A stretch of DNA of 64,000 nt. It comes from Aporrectodea caliginosa (Eukaryota; Annelida; Clitellata; Crassiclitellata; Lumbricidae). Within the stretch, counting starts at the first letter, position 1; the number at the start of each line of letters is the position of its first letter. Location: positions 635,001 through 699,000 of the forward strand of contig JACEVL010000335.1 of NCBI GenBank assembly GCA_020284085.1, in the 5' to 3' direction. The notes below the pieces were generated by a model. It did not search any database and had not been told where the DNA came from. It saw only the letters and a program-made list of their open reading frames with translations. The translations under genes and the position numbers were made by a program. This document shows positions 13,588 through 25,674 of this stretch, piece after piece.

Positions 13588-13996
13588 GATATTGTATTGT
13601 ATTGTATTGTATTTGAACACTTGTTATAGCGCCCCTACCAGATTTCCCATTCAGAGGCGCTCCCGACTACTGCGCGGACGCTGAATCGGAGTTTCACGCC
13701 GAAGCGCATGAGCAATTGCGAGTGAAGGACTTGCCCAGGGTCCCTACGTGGCGACTTTGAGGTGGATTCGAACCCGCAACCCTCCGGCTGCAAAGCACCG
13801 AACATACCCCTATACCACCGCGCCCCAGTTGTATTGTGTTGTATTGTATTGTATTGTACTTCACGTTTATATTGCGACCGAGCCACCCGCAGTAAAGATC
13901 CGAGAAATTAATCTCTGATAAACCGACAGACCGGGAATCGAACCCGGGCCGCCGGTGTGGCGAGCGGGCTACCAACCCACTCGGCCACTCAAGAAC
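13588..13996 (-). mobile_element. Composite SINE with 34-bp target-site duplication
   Basis: A full family A plus family E composite, read on the minus strand. The leading module begins GAGTGGCCGAGTGGGTTGGT with B box GGGTTCGATTCCCGG (tRNA-Leu/Ser-like head). The second module has B box GGGTTCGAATCC and ends in GGGGCGCTATAACAAG plus an (ATACA)n tail. Flanks 13554-13587 and 13997-14030 are 34-bp direct repeats with one mismatch (core CCCCTACGTATGTTT), showing that both modules inserted together by target-primed reverse transcription. Confidence 0.88.
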
Positions 13997-14446
13997 CCAC
14001 AACCATCCCCTACGTATGTTTAAAAATATAAAAAATGTGACCTAAGGGATCGAAATGAGTCGCATGTCGGAAATTATAGAATATAAGTATTTTACATATT
14101 CTTAAAGACCACATTTTTGCTTTAAAATGACACCAAAAATTTGGTTCTACCTTACTTTTTGACAAAGTTACGAATGATCGTGTGCTTTGTTGAAAAGTTT
14201 TTTAATTTATTTTAATATATAATCACAAAAAAATAAAATTATTCTCTTAAAAAAATCCTAAAAATACACATTAAAACAATGAATTTCATCAAATTTGAGA
14301 TATCAGAAAAAATTGTTCACCCATTTCCGACTCATTTTGATCCATTGGGTCACAAATAGTCACCGATAAATAAGTAAGTAAGTATATTCTTTATTAACCA
14401 ATTGCTAGTCGCACTTTCTCATCTATTAAACCTTAGACCTTAGACC

Positions 14447-14584
14447 TTAGTCCTTCCCGTGCAGGACTGCACATCGGGCAACGCAGTTTTTCCACTCTTC
14501 CCTGTCCTTCGCCACCTCGATAGCATCCTCCACCGTCATCTCCAGGCATCTCAGGTCCTCTCGAACAGTTCCCATCCAGTCATA
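14447..14584 (-). pseudogene. Non-LTR retrotransposon ORF2 C-terminus
   Basis: Reads DWMGTVREDLRCLEM, then AIEVAKDREEWKNCVARC and a stop. The pattern W...V..DL......A..A.DR..W is the usual end of LINE ORF2 proteins. A short TTAGACC repeat follows as a 3' tail. Strongly 5'-truncated. Confidence 0.68.
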
Positions 14585-14667
14585 TAGACACAGTTTAGAA
14601 TTATGACGATTTAATTAAATGTTTATTTCGAGTTATAATAACAATAGCGGCGCTTAGTAAATGCGTG

Positions 14668-14809
<142 letters not shown>

Positions 14810-14879
14810 CAACCTTTTAGCAAATAATAATAGCAACCTTTTCGGACAAAACGACTGACAACACCATTCCAGAATAATA

Positions 14880-14948
14880 ATCTTCTCCAGCAGTCACCGG
14901 ACTTTTTAGGCCACCTGAGGTTTCCTTGATACCTCGGGGAAAAAAAAA

Positions 14949-15038
<90 letters not shown>

Positions 15039-15075
15039 TAAATAAATAAATAAATAAATTTGTTATAATAAAAAA
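14880..15075. repeat. Short repeat ending in an A tract and (AAT)n
   Basis: CCACCTGAGGTTTCCTTGATA and ACCTCGGGG followed by A10, (AAT)n and (AAAT)n. Related stretches at 50030 and 50215 have the same CCTGAGG...ACCTCGGG...AATAAT order, so it is a retroposon-like family. Confidence 0.6.
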
Positions 15076-15274
15076 ATAATAATAATAGGCCTATAAGTAT
15101 CTTCAATAGAAATTCCCGCTAATGTTAAGTAAGTATATTCTTTATCAGCCAATTGCAATCGCACTTTGGTGTAGGCCTACAGACATCTTATAAACACAGT
15201 TTAAAAAGTATATAGCATCCTGACAACAAACATTTTTCGCATCAAGTAAGTTAGTAAGTAAGCGAGATAACCCC

Positions 15275-15511
15275 TTAATAAACCAATAACGCATTAAACT
15301 TAGAACCTCCACAGGTTGAACAAGAGAAAAGATTGAACAAACCCTGGTTATAGCACGTGTGCCAATGGTCTTCGCCAAATGGACGTTTCGCAACGGAGGC
15401 TGGCTCGACCATGTCCCCTCTGGCCTCCGAATCGAAGAACTCCAGACTTGCCGCCTCCGCAAACACCACGAGACAGATGAACATTGACACCCATAGGATG
15501 AAGCGAACCAT
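15275..15511 (-). CDS. Putative small secreted peptide precursor (78 aa)
   Basis: I do not recognise the family. The frame begins MVRFILWVSMFICLVVFAEA, a good signal peptide with likely cleavage after Ala 20. It continues with an acidic segment (E-F-F-D-S-E-A-R-G-D), then VAKR at about residues 42-45, a typical dibasic processing site, then PFGEDHWHTCYNQ and a tail with C-S-T-C-G-G. This order (signal, acidic pro-segment, KR, short Cys-containing mature part) resembles neuropeptide or antimicrobial peptide precursors. A possible donor AGG|GTTTGT follows the CYNQ codons, so the real C-terminus could be in another exon. CCAAT and TATA boxes lie 65-90 bp upstream of the ATG, and the upstream region is duplicated at 15893-15985. 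No homology search was possible; a chance ORF cannot be excluded. Confidence 0.45.
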   Translation of the reverse strand: MVRFILWVSMFICLVVFAEAASLEFFDSEARGDMVEPASVAKRPFGEDHWHTCYNQGLFNLFSCSTCGGSKFNALLVY

Positions 15512-15574
15512 TGTACCAAATGATTTCAACCGCAAACAACAACTTCAAAGCAGGTGTCTTGCTTGCTGGGACAT

Positions 15575-15602
15575 CCATTTAAATATAATTTCTATTGGTC
15601 GT
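15575..15602 (-). promoter_or_regulatory. Candidate CCAAT and TATA boxes of the peptide gene
   Basis: On the minus strand GACCAATAGAAATTATATTT and AAATGG place a CCAAT box just upstream of TATATTTAAA. They are about 65-90 bp upstream of the ATG at 15511. Spacing fits a Pol II core promoter. Confidence 0.4.
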
Positions 15603-15892
15603 AAAATTCATTCAGGTTGAAATGTTTTCAAACTGATTAGGGAAACGTATGACAATGTTGTTTCCAGGAAAAGCTGTCTTTACAGTTAAATTCGACACCT
15701 GTAGGCCTAATAATTCTGATCATCCGTTCAAACTATGAACTGTAATCCAACTGCGCTGTGTCAGTTTGAAATAACAAACAAAGATAATTATTATTATTGA
15801 TTGCCACTTTTATGACAAAATATTTGTATTGCATCATTTAAATCTTAAATTTCTAAAACGCTAATCTAAAGATTAGCAGAACACTAGCTTTA

Positions 15893-15985
15893 TCTATTGG
15901 TCGTAAATACGTTCAACTTGCGATGTTTTCCAACTGATAAGGGAAACTTATGACAATGTTGTTTTCCAGAAAACTGTCTTTGAAT
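15893..15985. repeat. Duplicate of the peptide-gene upstream region
   Basis: TCTATTGGTCGTAAA, then GATGTTTTCCAACTGATAAG and TATGACAATGTTGTTTTCCA match 15591-15690 in the same order with scattered changes. It is a direct duplication of the region containing the CCAAT box. Confidence 0.75.
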
Positions 15986-16229
15986 GATCATCAGTGTAAT
16001 TGTAAATGTAGGTCTACATAGCGTCATTTCAAGTGAAGGTTCCTGCACTGGCTGACATGATGTTAAATGTCATTATGAGCAGTAACTTTATCAGTAAGCA
16101 CGAGAATGCGTAAAGAACTAGATGAGACTCCAGTTCTCGTACCAGACTTCAGCCACTTACGGTTCAAATCTAAATAGGCCTACAAGTCTTCTATTCTTAA
16201 TCGTAAGCTTCAAGTTTCAAACTTGTAAA

Positions 16230-16452
<223 letters not shown>

Positions 16453-16789
16453 GAGCGGCGGGTCGAGGCATAAACGTGGGCTTCTGTAGTCAACTGAATC
16501 TCGTCCATAGCTGACAGATAGGATATTGTGTTCAACGTACAAGTCTGAGTCATTGATGTAAAGATTAATATTGAACGTATTGTATTGTATTGTATTTTCG
16601 TTTATTAATCAACTCTAGCTGTCATAACGCAGCTAGTTAACGTAGGCTATCACTTTGTTATTGTTATCCGGATGGGTTTGTTTTGCAAGTTGCAAGTCAA
16701 TTATTCTTTACAACATTGTTGCTGCACAAACACTAATAATTATTATGTAGGCCTAGCAGTACAAGAAAGTACATCTGGTAACTCTGCCA

Positions 16790-16885
16790 CTGCACGTCCT
16801 TGCTTTAGTGCCAGTCCCAAGCCTGAATGGAGGAGGAGGGCGACGCTAATGATCTTTGTTATCACACAGTGCCGTTAAACTGAAA
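16790..16885 (-). repeat. Dispersed repeat family H
   Basis: Reversed copy: AGTGCCAGTCCCAAGCCTGA, GGAGGAGGGCGACGCTAATG, then TTATCACACAGTGCCGTTAA. One of the better preserved members. Confidence 0.65.
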
Positions 16886-17188
16886 CTACTACTATACCTG
16901 GTAAGCGTAGGCTACTAGTAATTCTAGTAACTCCGCGGCTTGAACTCACCGGATTCTGACCTGGCACCCTAACGAACAGAGCAGCCTTGTTGTAGCGGAC
17001 TTGATTTGATATAGCGCCGGTGAATAAACTGGTCTCCCTGACGTGGCTTTTGTGGGCGCTGAGAAATTTTTCGCAGATTTACATTACATTACTTCATATT
17101 TACTTGGAATTATTCATTAATTAATTCATTCATTCCGAGCATTTATATAGCGCCCCTTCAAGGAACCTACTCAGAGGCGCTCACTATT

Positions 17189-17470
17189 ATGGGAGGAGGT
17201 TTAAGAGGATGGTAATTCTCCGGCACGAAGAGCAGAAGATCAGCACGGACGCGGAGTCGATTCCAGATACCCTCCCAAAGGTCGACTCAGCCTTCCATTC
17301 GCCAGATGGCGTTGGTCAAAATAATGAGCAGTAGGACAGGAAGGCGCCTTCCATGGCTGCCAAACAGCTGAATTTGACTCCTGTAATAACTGCTGATCAT
17401 CCGTTCATACTTTGACTTGTAATCATCCTGCGTCAGTTTGAAGCATTAAATGAAGATTATATAATTGAAA
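17189..17470 (+). repeat. SINE-like repeat, family G
   Basis: GGGAGGAGGTTTAAGAGGAT, CTCCGGCACGAAGAGCAGAA, CAAAGGTCGACTCAGCCTTC, ending near TGATCATCCGTTCATAC. Same order as the copies at 23165 and 57682. Confidence 0.75.
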
Positions 17471-17899
17471 GCGTACTTCCTGTCTTCTGTAACGCCGTAA
17501 TCTCGTACACATGGTATTCATTCATTCATTCATTCATTCTTCATTCATTCATTCTTTCATTCATTCAGAACATTTATATAGCGCCTCTTCAAGAAGCTAC
17601 TCAGAAGCGCTCCCGGCCCAGCCACGACTAAAGAAAAAGACTTGAGGGACTTGTAGAACCCTGCCGGATGGCTCACAAGTAAAGAGCGGAGCTTAAGCGG
17701 GAGGTCATTCCAGGTGGAAGGTCCCACAACCGAAAAAGCTCGGCGCTGCTTAATAGTATCAACCCATGGTGCTTCAAAACCAAAACGTAATTAGATTCGT
17801 ATCTGAATGGCAATATAGCGCCACTTGAAATTAAGAGATTTTTCAGAGGCGCTCCTTTAATACCTAACACAGTATCCTTAAAATAATCAATTCTGTCAC

Positions 17900-18960
17900 A
17901 ATGTTAGAGCTTGTGGAACGTGCAATTATATAGCATCAGTCGCATGCGTTAAAAAGGTGTTCAACAGCAACATTATTCATTTACTCATGGCCTCGTCTCT
18001 TCCTATAATAAATTAACTTACACTCCATTCTACCGTTAGAGATGCTGAAACGTGCGTTTACATAGCATCAGTTGAATGCGTTAAAAAGGTGTTCAATACC
18101 AACCATAACACGTACTCATTGTATTGTATATTGTATTGTATTGTATTTGAACACTTGTTATAGCGCCCCTACCAGATTTCCCATTCAGAGGCGCTCCCGA
18201 CTACTGCGCGAACGCTGAATCGGAGTTTCACGCCGAAGCGCATGAGCAATTGCGAGTGAAGGACTTGCCCAGGGTCCCTACGCGGCGGCTTTGAGGTGGA
18301 TTCGAACCCGCAACCCTCCAGCTGCAAGGCACCGAACATACCCCTACACCACCGCGCCCCAGTTGTATTGTGATGTGTTGTATTGTGTGTTGTATTGTAC
18401 TCCACGTTTATAATGCGACCGAGCCACCCGCAGTAAAGATCCGAGAAATTAATCTCTGATAATCCGACCCGACCGGGAAGCGAACCCGGGACGCCGGCGC
18501 GACGAGCAGGCACCAACCTACTCGGCCACCCAGTCTCTTGAGAACGTTAATGCTAACGAACCGTGATGTTTATATACATTCAGCTGATTCGGTTAAAAAG
18601 GTGTTCAAAAACCAACCATTACTCATGGCATCGCCTTTTCCTATAAATAAATCCAGTGATATGACGTCCAATCATAACGTTAGAGATGTTGTAACGTGAG
18701 TTTAAATAGCATCAGTCGCATGCGTTAAAAAGGTGCTAAACAGCAACAGTAATCATTTACTTATGGCCTCGTCTCTTCCTATGATAAATAAACTGACACT
18801 CCATTGTAGCGTTTTACGTGCTGAAACGTGCGTTTATATTGCATCAGCTGAACGCGATAAAAAGGTGTTGAACACCAACCACTAATCATGGCCTATAGTG
18901 TTTTCCTATAGTAAATCCGAAATCAGATCACGAGGAGCAGACGAATTGAAGACCAGACAT
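17900..18960. repeat. Tandem family with ATATAGCATCAG...AAAAAGGTGTTCAA, about 130 bp unit
   Basis: Units near 17930, 18059, 18569, 18703 and 18830 share GGAACGTGCAATTATATAGC, ATCAGTCGCATGCGTTAAAA, AGGTGTTCAACAGCAAC and GGCCTCGTCTCTTCCTAT. A composite SINE splits the array at 18119-18535. It is a diverged relative of the 7430 array. Confidence 0.75.
18119..18535 (-). repeat. Composite SINE (family A plus family E), minus strand
   Basis: Same two-module order as at 13588, with ATTGT-type linkers. The E module here has small changes around its B box (the region reads CGAACCCGGG on the plus strand). Inserted inside the 17900 array. Confidence 0.8.
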
Positions 18961-19938
18961 CGCCGTCATATTCTGATTGTAATTGCAAATTTATATAGAG
19001 CCACTTCAGAGACTCATTAGAGACGCTCCCTACCTAACACAATATTTCTGAGCGCTACTGAGTAGCTTCTTGAAGAGGCGCTATATAAATGCTTTGAATG
19101 AATGAATGAACACAATGAAATCACGGTCAAACAGAATGGTCATCAAGCTCTTGTCGAAAAGAGGCAGAGAGATGCCGAGGACTAAGTAAGTAAGTATATT
19201 CTTTATTAGTAGTAGTAATAAATAGGCGATGTCTCTTAAACACCTTTTAAACGTTGCCACCCGATGCTATTTTAGAAATGGACGCAATTGGCTGTTAATA
19301 TGAAGTGTTAGGCCTACAATTTAGTAGTTTCAGTTTAACGACACTGTGTGATAACAAAGATCATTAGCGTCGCTATATCCTTCTCCATCCAGGCTTGTGA
19401 CTGGCACTGCCTCGCACTAGGGCACACGGACCCCCGCCATCCCCTTCCACCTATCTCCTTCTTTTCCCGCTGCTCCTCCATCTCCGCATTCGAGTGCGCT
19501 GTGTAAGATCTTGTTGCTCCCATCGAATGGAAAAGTTTAGCGTAATGTAAATGTTGCCTTCGTGACACACTTCAGGACATTTCTGTTCTGCTATTATATT
19601 AATACTAGATGTTTGCCCGTCCTAAGACGGTTAAAAACAATTTGAAGATGTCAAGAGATGCGTCTTCTCGTGCTATGATTGACATAAGTCTTCTCCCTCT
19701 CCCTCCCTCTCTCTCGCCCTCCGTCCGTCCGTCCCTCTTCCGTACTTCCCGGTCGTCCGTACCTCCTTCCCTCCCTTCAACGTCCGTCCCTCCCTCCACC
19801 ACGTCTCTCGCGGCGATCGTGCGTGTCTTCTCCCTCTCCATCCCCTCCCTCCCCATGCACGCATGTACGCACGCACAGATATTTCTGTTTCATTATATTA
19901 TTAATTGACAACATTAGTTCCTAGTCTTTAACAACACA

Positions 19939-20065
19939 ATCGTATTGCAGGCTGTCTGTTGTTAGTAGTTAAGATTGCTTCAATTGCATAACATGTAAAT
20001 GTACAGCGCAGTGCATTTGTCATGCGCTTAATTAAAGAAAATATTATTATTATTATTATTATTAT
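19939..20065 (+). repeat. SINE family B, 3' half
   Basis: Starts within the body (CGTATTGCAGGCTGTCTGTT), continues through GTACAGCGCAGTGCATTTGT and ends in an (ATT)n tail. 5'-truncated, as retroposed copies often are. Confidence 0.72.
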
Positions 20066-20324
20066 CATCATCATTAACTAATGTGAGACTTGTTAAGGGC
20101 AACGCGCCAACTGAGTCATTAAAGCCACCTTTATATCTTCCAGAGCGTGCAAATTAAAGGTGTCTAAATGCAGATAGGGTTTTATCTGGTTTGGTAGTAG
20201 TCACACTGTCGGTGGGAGGATGAGGCGGGTGGGAGAGGACTGGCTAACCGCTGTCATATGCCGAGGCTAAGAAAACAAAGTCGTCAACATTTTCGCCGCC
20301 TAGGTTGCCACTCATTCATTCATT

Positions 20325-20545
20325 CATTCATTTCAGATATTTATATAGCGCCCCTTCAAGATTTCTACTCAGAGGCGCTCCCGACTACAGCGCGGACACT
20401 GCATCGGAGTTTCACGCCGAAGCACATGAGCAATTGCGAGTGAAGGACTTGCCCAGGGTCCCTACGCGGCGGCTTGAGGTGGATTCGAACCCGCAACCCT
20501 CCAGCTGCAAGGCACCGAACATACCCCTACACCACCGCGCCCAAC
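20325..20545 (-). repeat. tRNA-derived SINE, family A
   Basis: On the minus strand: head TGGGCGCGGTGGTGTAGGGG, B box GGGTTCGAATCC, body GGGCAAGTCCTTCACTCGCA and GTGAAACTCCGATGCAGTGT, 3' end GGGGCGCTATATAAATATCT with an (AATG)n tail at 20311-20332. Complete copy without the E module. Confidence 0.85.
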
Positions 20546-20559
20546 TCATGGTAAGCTGA

Positions 20560-21160
20560 AGGGACAGCTCTTCTAACTTTTAGAATTCGCTCCTTAATTT
20601 CTTTGATTAATTAACTCACTTTTAACCGGCTTTGATCATTTATCCAACCAAAACACAAAGAGTAGATAAATTTGCGGTAACAACGTCTTTTAAACGTTTA
20701 CTTCTTGGTAAAAGTTACAGAGAAGCAGAAAATTACGAACAGCCTTGAAAAGCAGAAAATTACGAATTTCCTCAGAAAACATCCACATGAAATACACGAA
20801 ATTCCTTCGAAAATTACCATCTGAAATGCTGCGAAAAAAGTTCCAAGGAATAATACTTATACGTTCAGTGGAAATTTTCCAATTCCACCTGGAAAAGCTC
20901 GATGCGACTGAGAGACATACAAAATTCCAGAACAGTATAAAGCTCGATTAAAGCAGAAAACAGAAAAAGTTGAAAGCCACAGCTGAGACAGATTTTAAAA
21001 GGATATGTTTTGCTTGAGATACTCGTGAATCTAACTTTCTTTAAAAGACACCAAAACCCCTTTAAATGACCTCATTGTATACTGCTGGCTCTATTGTCAT
21101 AATTTATTCTTACACAATAATTAAGCACCACTATCTAATGACGAAGCATCAATCGATGGC
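20560..21160. other. No gene seen
   Basis: AT-rich DNA with two GAAAAGCAGAAAATTACGAA repeats near 20730. The 68-codon frame at 20745-20951 has no recognisable features. Confidence 0.5.
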
Positions 21161-21164
21161 GCTG

Positions 21165-21290
21165 AGCAATTGTGAGTGAAGGACTTGCTAAAGGTTCCTA
21201 CACAGTAACCATCTCAGGGGAGGAGGATCGAACCCCTATACTCTCCACGTTACAAGAAAAAATTCAACCGTTGCAACTAATCTGCTACAG
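21165..21290 (-). repeat. tRNA-derived SINE, family C
   Basis: Minus-strand reading: B-box-like GGTTCGATCCTCC, GATGGTTACTGTGTAGGAAC, AGCAAGTCCTTCACTCACAA and TTGCTCAGCGCCATCGATTG. Copies of the TATATA/AAAGGTGT motif follow at 21297 and 21404. Confidence 0.72.
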
Positions 21291-21942
21291 TGGCCAATCT
21301 TAATATAGTATTGTTTTACACCATTTTAAAGGTGTCTAACGCAAATGCAGTGATCATCACGAGTACTACTAAACATTATCAATACTAGCGTGTCACACCT
21401 TTATATATTATCAGTCGACACCGTTTTAAAGGTGTCTTAGGCGACCGCTTTAACCGATTGGCTACTATCATACCCCTAAGCCGCCGCCGTTAGCCGACAA
21501 ATTATTACTATGCATTATTTTATTAAGAGCTCCGCTATCTAACGGGGTTTTGTGTCACAGATAGTTAATTAGAGAATTTAAATTTTTTTAAATAAACTAG
21601 TAAATATTTTTATACAAGGATCTGGGAATAAATAGAGAGTTGTCTTTTGGCCTCTGCCCTGAAAAAAGTAGGCCTATAGCTTAATTTGAAGCATTCCAAA
21701 ATGGTGCATTTGAGACAACGATCTGTGGCACAAAACCCCAAGTCAACCCTCCCCAAAATCTTGACATTTTGCACCTGGTACACCCTAACTAGTTGAGACC
21801 AATAGTGTTAACGGTTGATTGGTTGTAGTTACACAATACATGTAAAGCTATTTACTATTCAAAGCGTAGTATTTGCTATGCTAACAGCCGACGTTGTAAG
21901 CACCTTAGAAATAGCCAGACACTGATGATGCTATAGGAATTG

Positions 21943-22340
21943 TCGTGATTGCAATAACAATTAAATTTATTTCGATTAATTTAAACTATGTATGCTTCCC
22001 ATAACTTCAAACTAGAACTTCGCTACAACTCTAAGAGAAACAATGGTACCAGTAAAAAACAATCGACTTTAATACACAGAATTGTTGTAATTACAATTTC
22101 AATTAAATATATCTCGAATAGTTTAACCCACTTATGCTCATAACTTTCAAACTAGAATGTTACAACTCTAGGAGAAACAATGGTACCAGTAAAAAAAACA
22201 ATAGACTTTAATACACAGAACTGTTGTAATTACAATTAAATATATCTCGTAAAGTTAAACCCACGTATGACCATAACTTTCAAACTAGAATGTTCTACAA
22301 CTCTACGAAAAAAACATGTAAAAAACACATAATGAAAACA
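21943..22340. repeat. Tandem repeat, about 140 bp unit, 3 copies
   Basis: Units start near 21943, 22083 and 22223 and share TGTAATTACAATTTCAATTA, AATATATCTCG, CATAACTTTCAAACTAGAAT and AGAAACAATGGTACCAGTAA. AT-rich, non-coding. Confidence 0.8.
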
Positions 22341-22589
22341 CATTCGATTTTAATACACATTCTGAGTAACTCGGAGCAGTTTTCACAAAACATGCGCTAC
22401 AAAAAATTAAAACATAGAATAACTCGATTTATTTTTATTTTAATTGAACAGCGAGTATAAAATTATGAAGATCGTTCACACATGATTATCCTAAACGAGA
22501 AAAAACAGGCAGTTTGTTTAACTCACTAAACGCGTAATTATCAATTAACAAAGCACCTCATTAAAGAAATTATGCCTCTCTCAGATCAA

Positions 22590-23060
22590 GTACTTTTTCA
22601 ATCCACCCTTGGAATGCTCATTATTCCAAGAATGTTGTATAAAAACATGTACTAATTAACCCATCAATAAGTAGCCATACTGTCAACTGTTATTGTTCAC
22701 CTACAGAGTTATTATGCCTGTTGCTTTGTGGAAATAAACCAATATACATAAATATATACTGTCGTTCATTATCAAAATTTTCACATCCAACTTTGGAATG
22801 CTCTTTGCTCAATGTTCCAATTCGCTTTTGGAATGCTCTTTACTGCATTATAAAATGTTCCAATCCCCTTTTGGAATGCTCTTTACTTCATTATAAAATG
22901 TTCCAATCCAATGTGGGAATCTTATTTTTGTTCATGATTGAGTACTTTTTCCATCCACCTTTGGAATGCTCTTTCATTGATCATACAATGTTCCAATCCC
23001 TCTTTTGTTCAATGCTAAGTACTCTTCCAATTGGCATGTGGAATGCTCTTACGTTCATGG
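22590..23060. repeat. Minisatellite with TTTGGAATGCTC core
   Basis: Seven or eight degenerate copies of ATGTTCCAATCCCCTTTTGG and AATGCTCTTTACTTCATTAT, spaced about 50-65 bp. The 123-codon frame through it is repeat-derived. Confidence 0.75.
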
Positions 23061-23164
23061 CTGAAAACCATTCTAGTCTACACGTAAAGTAAGTAGGTAT
23101 ACTCTTTATTTAACCAGCTGACAAAGACGCACTGTGGTGCATATACATATTAGGCAAACAATCA

Positions 23165-23417
23165 ACAGGAGGAGGGTTTAGGGTAATGGTAACACTCTGG
23201 CATGAAGAGCAGATGATCAGCACAAACGCGGGATCGCCTCCCGCTACCCTCCCAAAGGTCGACTAAGCCTTTCATTGGTAAAATGAGCAGTAGGACGTGA
23301 TGGGCGCCTTGCATAGCTGCCAAAACTAATTAAATGCGACTCCTGTAATAACTTGTGATCATCCGTTCATACTGAATTGTAATCATACTGCGGTGTGTCA
23401 GTTTAATATAACAAACA

Positions 23418-23475
<58 letters not shown>
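23165..23475 (+). repeat. SINE-like repeat, family G, with (ATT)n tail
   Basis: The most complete copy: AGGAGGAGGGTTTAGGGTAA, GGCATGAAGAGCAGATGATC, CAAAGGTCGACTAAGCCTTT, TGATGGGCGCCTTGCATAGC, GTGATCATCCGTTCATACTG, then (ATT)n. The simple-sequence tail supports retroposition. Confidence 0.8.
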
Positions 23476-23476
<1 letters not shown>

Positions 23477-23809
23477 ATATCCAGAAGATCAGTCCACTAA
23501 CTAAGACCTTAGAGAGGGGTAGCCTATGGTGGGTAAGCACTTTGAAAAGCAACCCATGGATTCCATTCCCTGCATGCAGCAACGTGCAAATTACACAGTC
23601 ATAGGAATGAAGTTTCTATACAAACAGGTCGAAGCTTCAAGCATGCAGAAAAATTCCTCCTTTGAAATGCCAATTGGGTTCAAGTGACAAACGTTGACAA
23701 AAGCAAAACAGACGTTAAAAACTCAGAATGTTCCTTGCTTAGTTCTTGAGCGGGCGATTTAAAAAAACGCCGGAAAGTCGTCGAAAAGCCAAAAAAAAGT
23801 CTGCACAGA

Positions 23810-24560
23810 GATTAAACTCACGAGAAAATCCACTCGAAATTCTCCCGAGAGAAAATCCACGTGAAATTCACCCCAAGAGAAATTCCACGTTAAATTCTCG
23901 CGAGAGAAAATCCACACGAAATTCTCTCAAGAGAAAATCCACGTGAAATTCCGCTAGAGAAAATCCACGTGAAATTCTCCATGGAAAAAATCCACATGAA
24001 TTTCTCCCGAGAGAAAATTCACACGAAATTCTCCAAGAGAAAACTCCGAGAATAGACACTAGCAACGCTACGTTAAGTTTACAAACGATCAGCAAGAAGA
24101 TAGACGCAAACTGCGAGAGACGATAAAAAAGAAAATGCAGGAAAAGTACAGATTCACAGAATACAACAACGGTCTAAGAGAGATAGATGTAAAAATCGCT
24201 AAAATTCTCCCAAGAATATCAAAAAAAATTCTCTCGGAAAAAATCCACATTCAATTCTTCCTAGACAAAATCTACACGAAAAGAAAAATCTACACGAAAT
24301 TCTCCCAAGAGAAATTCCACACGAAATTCTCCCACGAGAAATCCACACCGAATCCATCCCAGAGAATATCAACAAAATTCTCCTAAGAGAAAATCTAAAA
24401 AAAATTCTCCCACGAGAAAAAGCTACACAAAATTCTCCCACAAGAAATCCACACCGAATCCTTCCCAGAGAAAATCAACAAAAGTTCTCCAAAGACAATC
24501 ATCATAAAATTACCCCAAGAGAAAATCTGCGTGAAATTCTCACAAGAGAAATATCCACAT
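23810..24560. repeat. Degenerate minisatellite, GAGAAAATCCACACGAAATTC unit
   Basis: About 27-30 bp units with core GAGAAAATCCACGTGAAATT and CTCCCAA, in two blocks (23810-24060 and 24200-24560). Because the unit is often a multiple of three, Arg/Ser-rich frames arise on both strands; none looks like a real protein. Confidence 0.8.
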
Positions 24561-24574
24561 AAAGCTGTTAACGA

Positions 24575-25225
24575 GCGAAACAGACTTTTACTAGACGCTA
24601 ATAAATTAAAAAGCAGAGAGATCACTAATCAGTCGAACTGTGAAAAAACTCTAGTAGTACCGACGAAATTCTTGCAAGCAGTCGACCGCTACTTTGTAAA
24701 TGCGAAATTCCGTCCGGCGTAAAGTCAACGCGTACACGGAGAAGATTAGAAACTGCTAAGACACAATTGGTACACGGGTTGAGTGTGCAAGCAGACAATC
24801 GGTGATCTTTAAGTAAGTACGCAGGTTATACGCGACCTCAGAGATCATAAGAGTACACCAAGATATGACACTCTAACAGCTAAACGCAGGGCCCCAGCTT
24901 ATACAAGAGCACTGTGATACGCCTCATTTTCACTGTGCAACTTCTGTGTGTTGTAGCAATCTATATCGCAGAAATTTCTAACACATAAACGCAGGGCCCC
25001 AGATTATTCACGGGCGTTGTGTCATGTCAAAGGGTGGCCCTGAGTGTTGTGGTCATTCGCAATGTTGGAAAGTTCTACAGCTCTACTTTAAAGTAAGCAC
25101 GGGGCACTATCTTATTCACGAGCGTTGTGTCATGTCATAGAGGCTGGCCACAGATACTAAATGGAAGTCCAAGAGTTCAACAAAATAAAAACAGTCAAGC
25201 CACCTAGCGATAGGTAAGGGCGAGA
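24575..25225. other. No gene seen; weak internal repeat
   Basis: GCAGGGCCCCAGCTTAT / GCAGGGCCCCAGATTATTC, TTATTCACGGGCGTTGTGTC and CATGTCA recur at about 24890, 24995 and 25110, an old repeat of roughly 100 bp. Confidence 0.5.
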
Positions 25226-25248
25226 TGATACCACCACGTTCAATGATG

Positions 25249-25457
25249 ATTTTGAATTCTCTTCCCAAAGGCAGGTCTATTAGTTTTTATGCCACCCGGG
25301 ATGAGATGAGTGAGGTGGTTTCCCCTTTGCTTTCCTCACAGAAAATTGTGGGTGAGCAACTTGTTCAGGGTTGCTACGCAGTGGCTAAGGTAGATTCGAA
25401 CCTGCGACCCTCCGGTTACAAGGCACAGAACATACCGCTACACCACCGCGTCCCATG
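25249..25457 (-). repeat. tRNA-derived SINE, family F
   Basis: Head GGGACGCGGTGGTGTAGCGG (A box) and B box GGTTCGAATC, close to family A. The body is different: AAGTTGCTCACCCACAATTT, GGAAACCACCTCACTCATCT and CCCGGGTGGCATAAAA. The plus-strand copy at 36058 matches. Confidence 0.82.
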
Positions 25458-25674
25458 TTCGGCGAATCCCTTTAAACAACAGAACCTTGCAAACCGGGCC
25501 AAGAACTACTACGTCTCCAGCAGCACCACTTCTAGCAAAGCATCTTCTAACAAAGGGTCTTGGACATTAGAGGGTCATATCTCCGTGTACTCCAAGAACT
25601 CTGCTCACACCTGAGCTGAACAGGTATGTTGTAAAAACGAGGCTACACGTCGTACACAGGTAACAGGTAGAAAC

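Noticed and set aside
20745..20951. 68-codon plus ORF rich in Lys
   Set aside because: AT-rich region with internal repeats; no features of a real protein.
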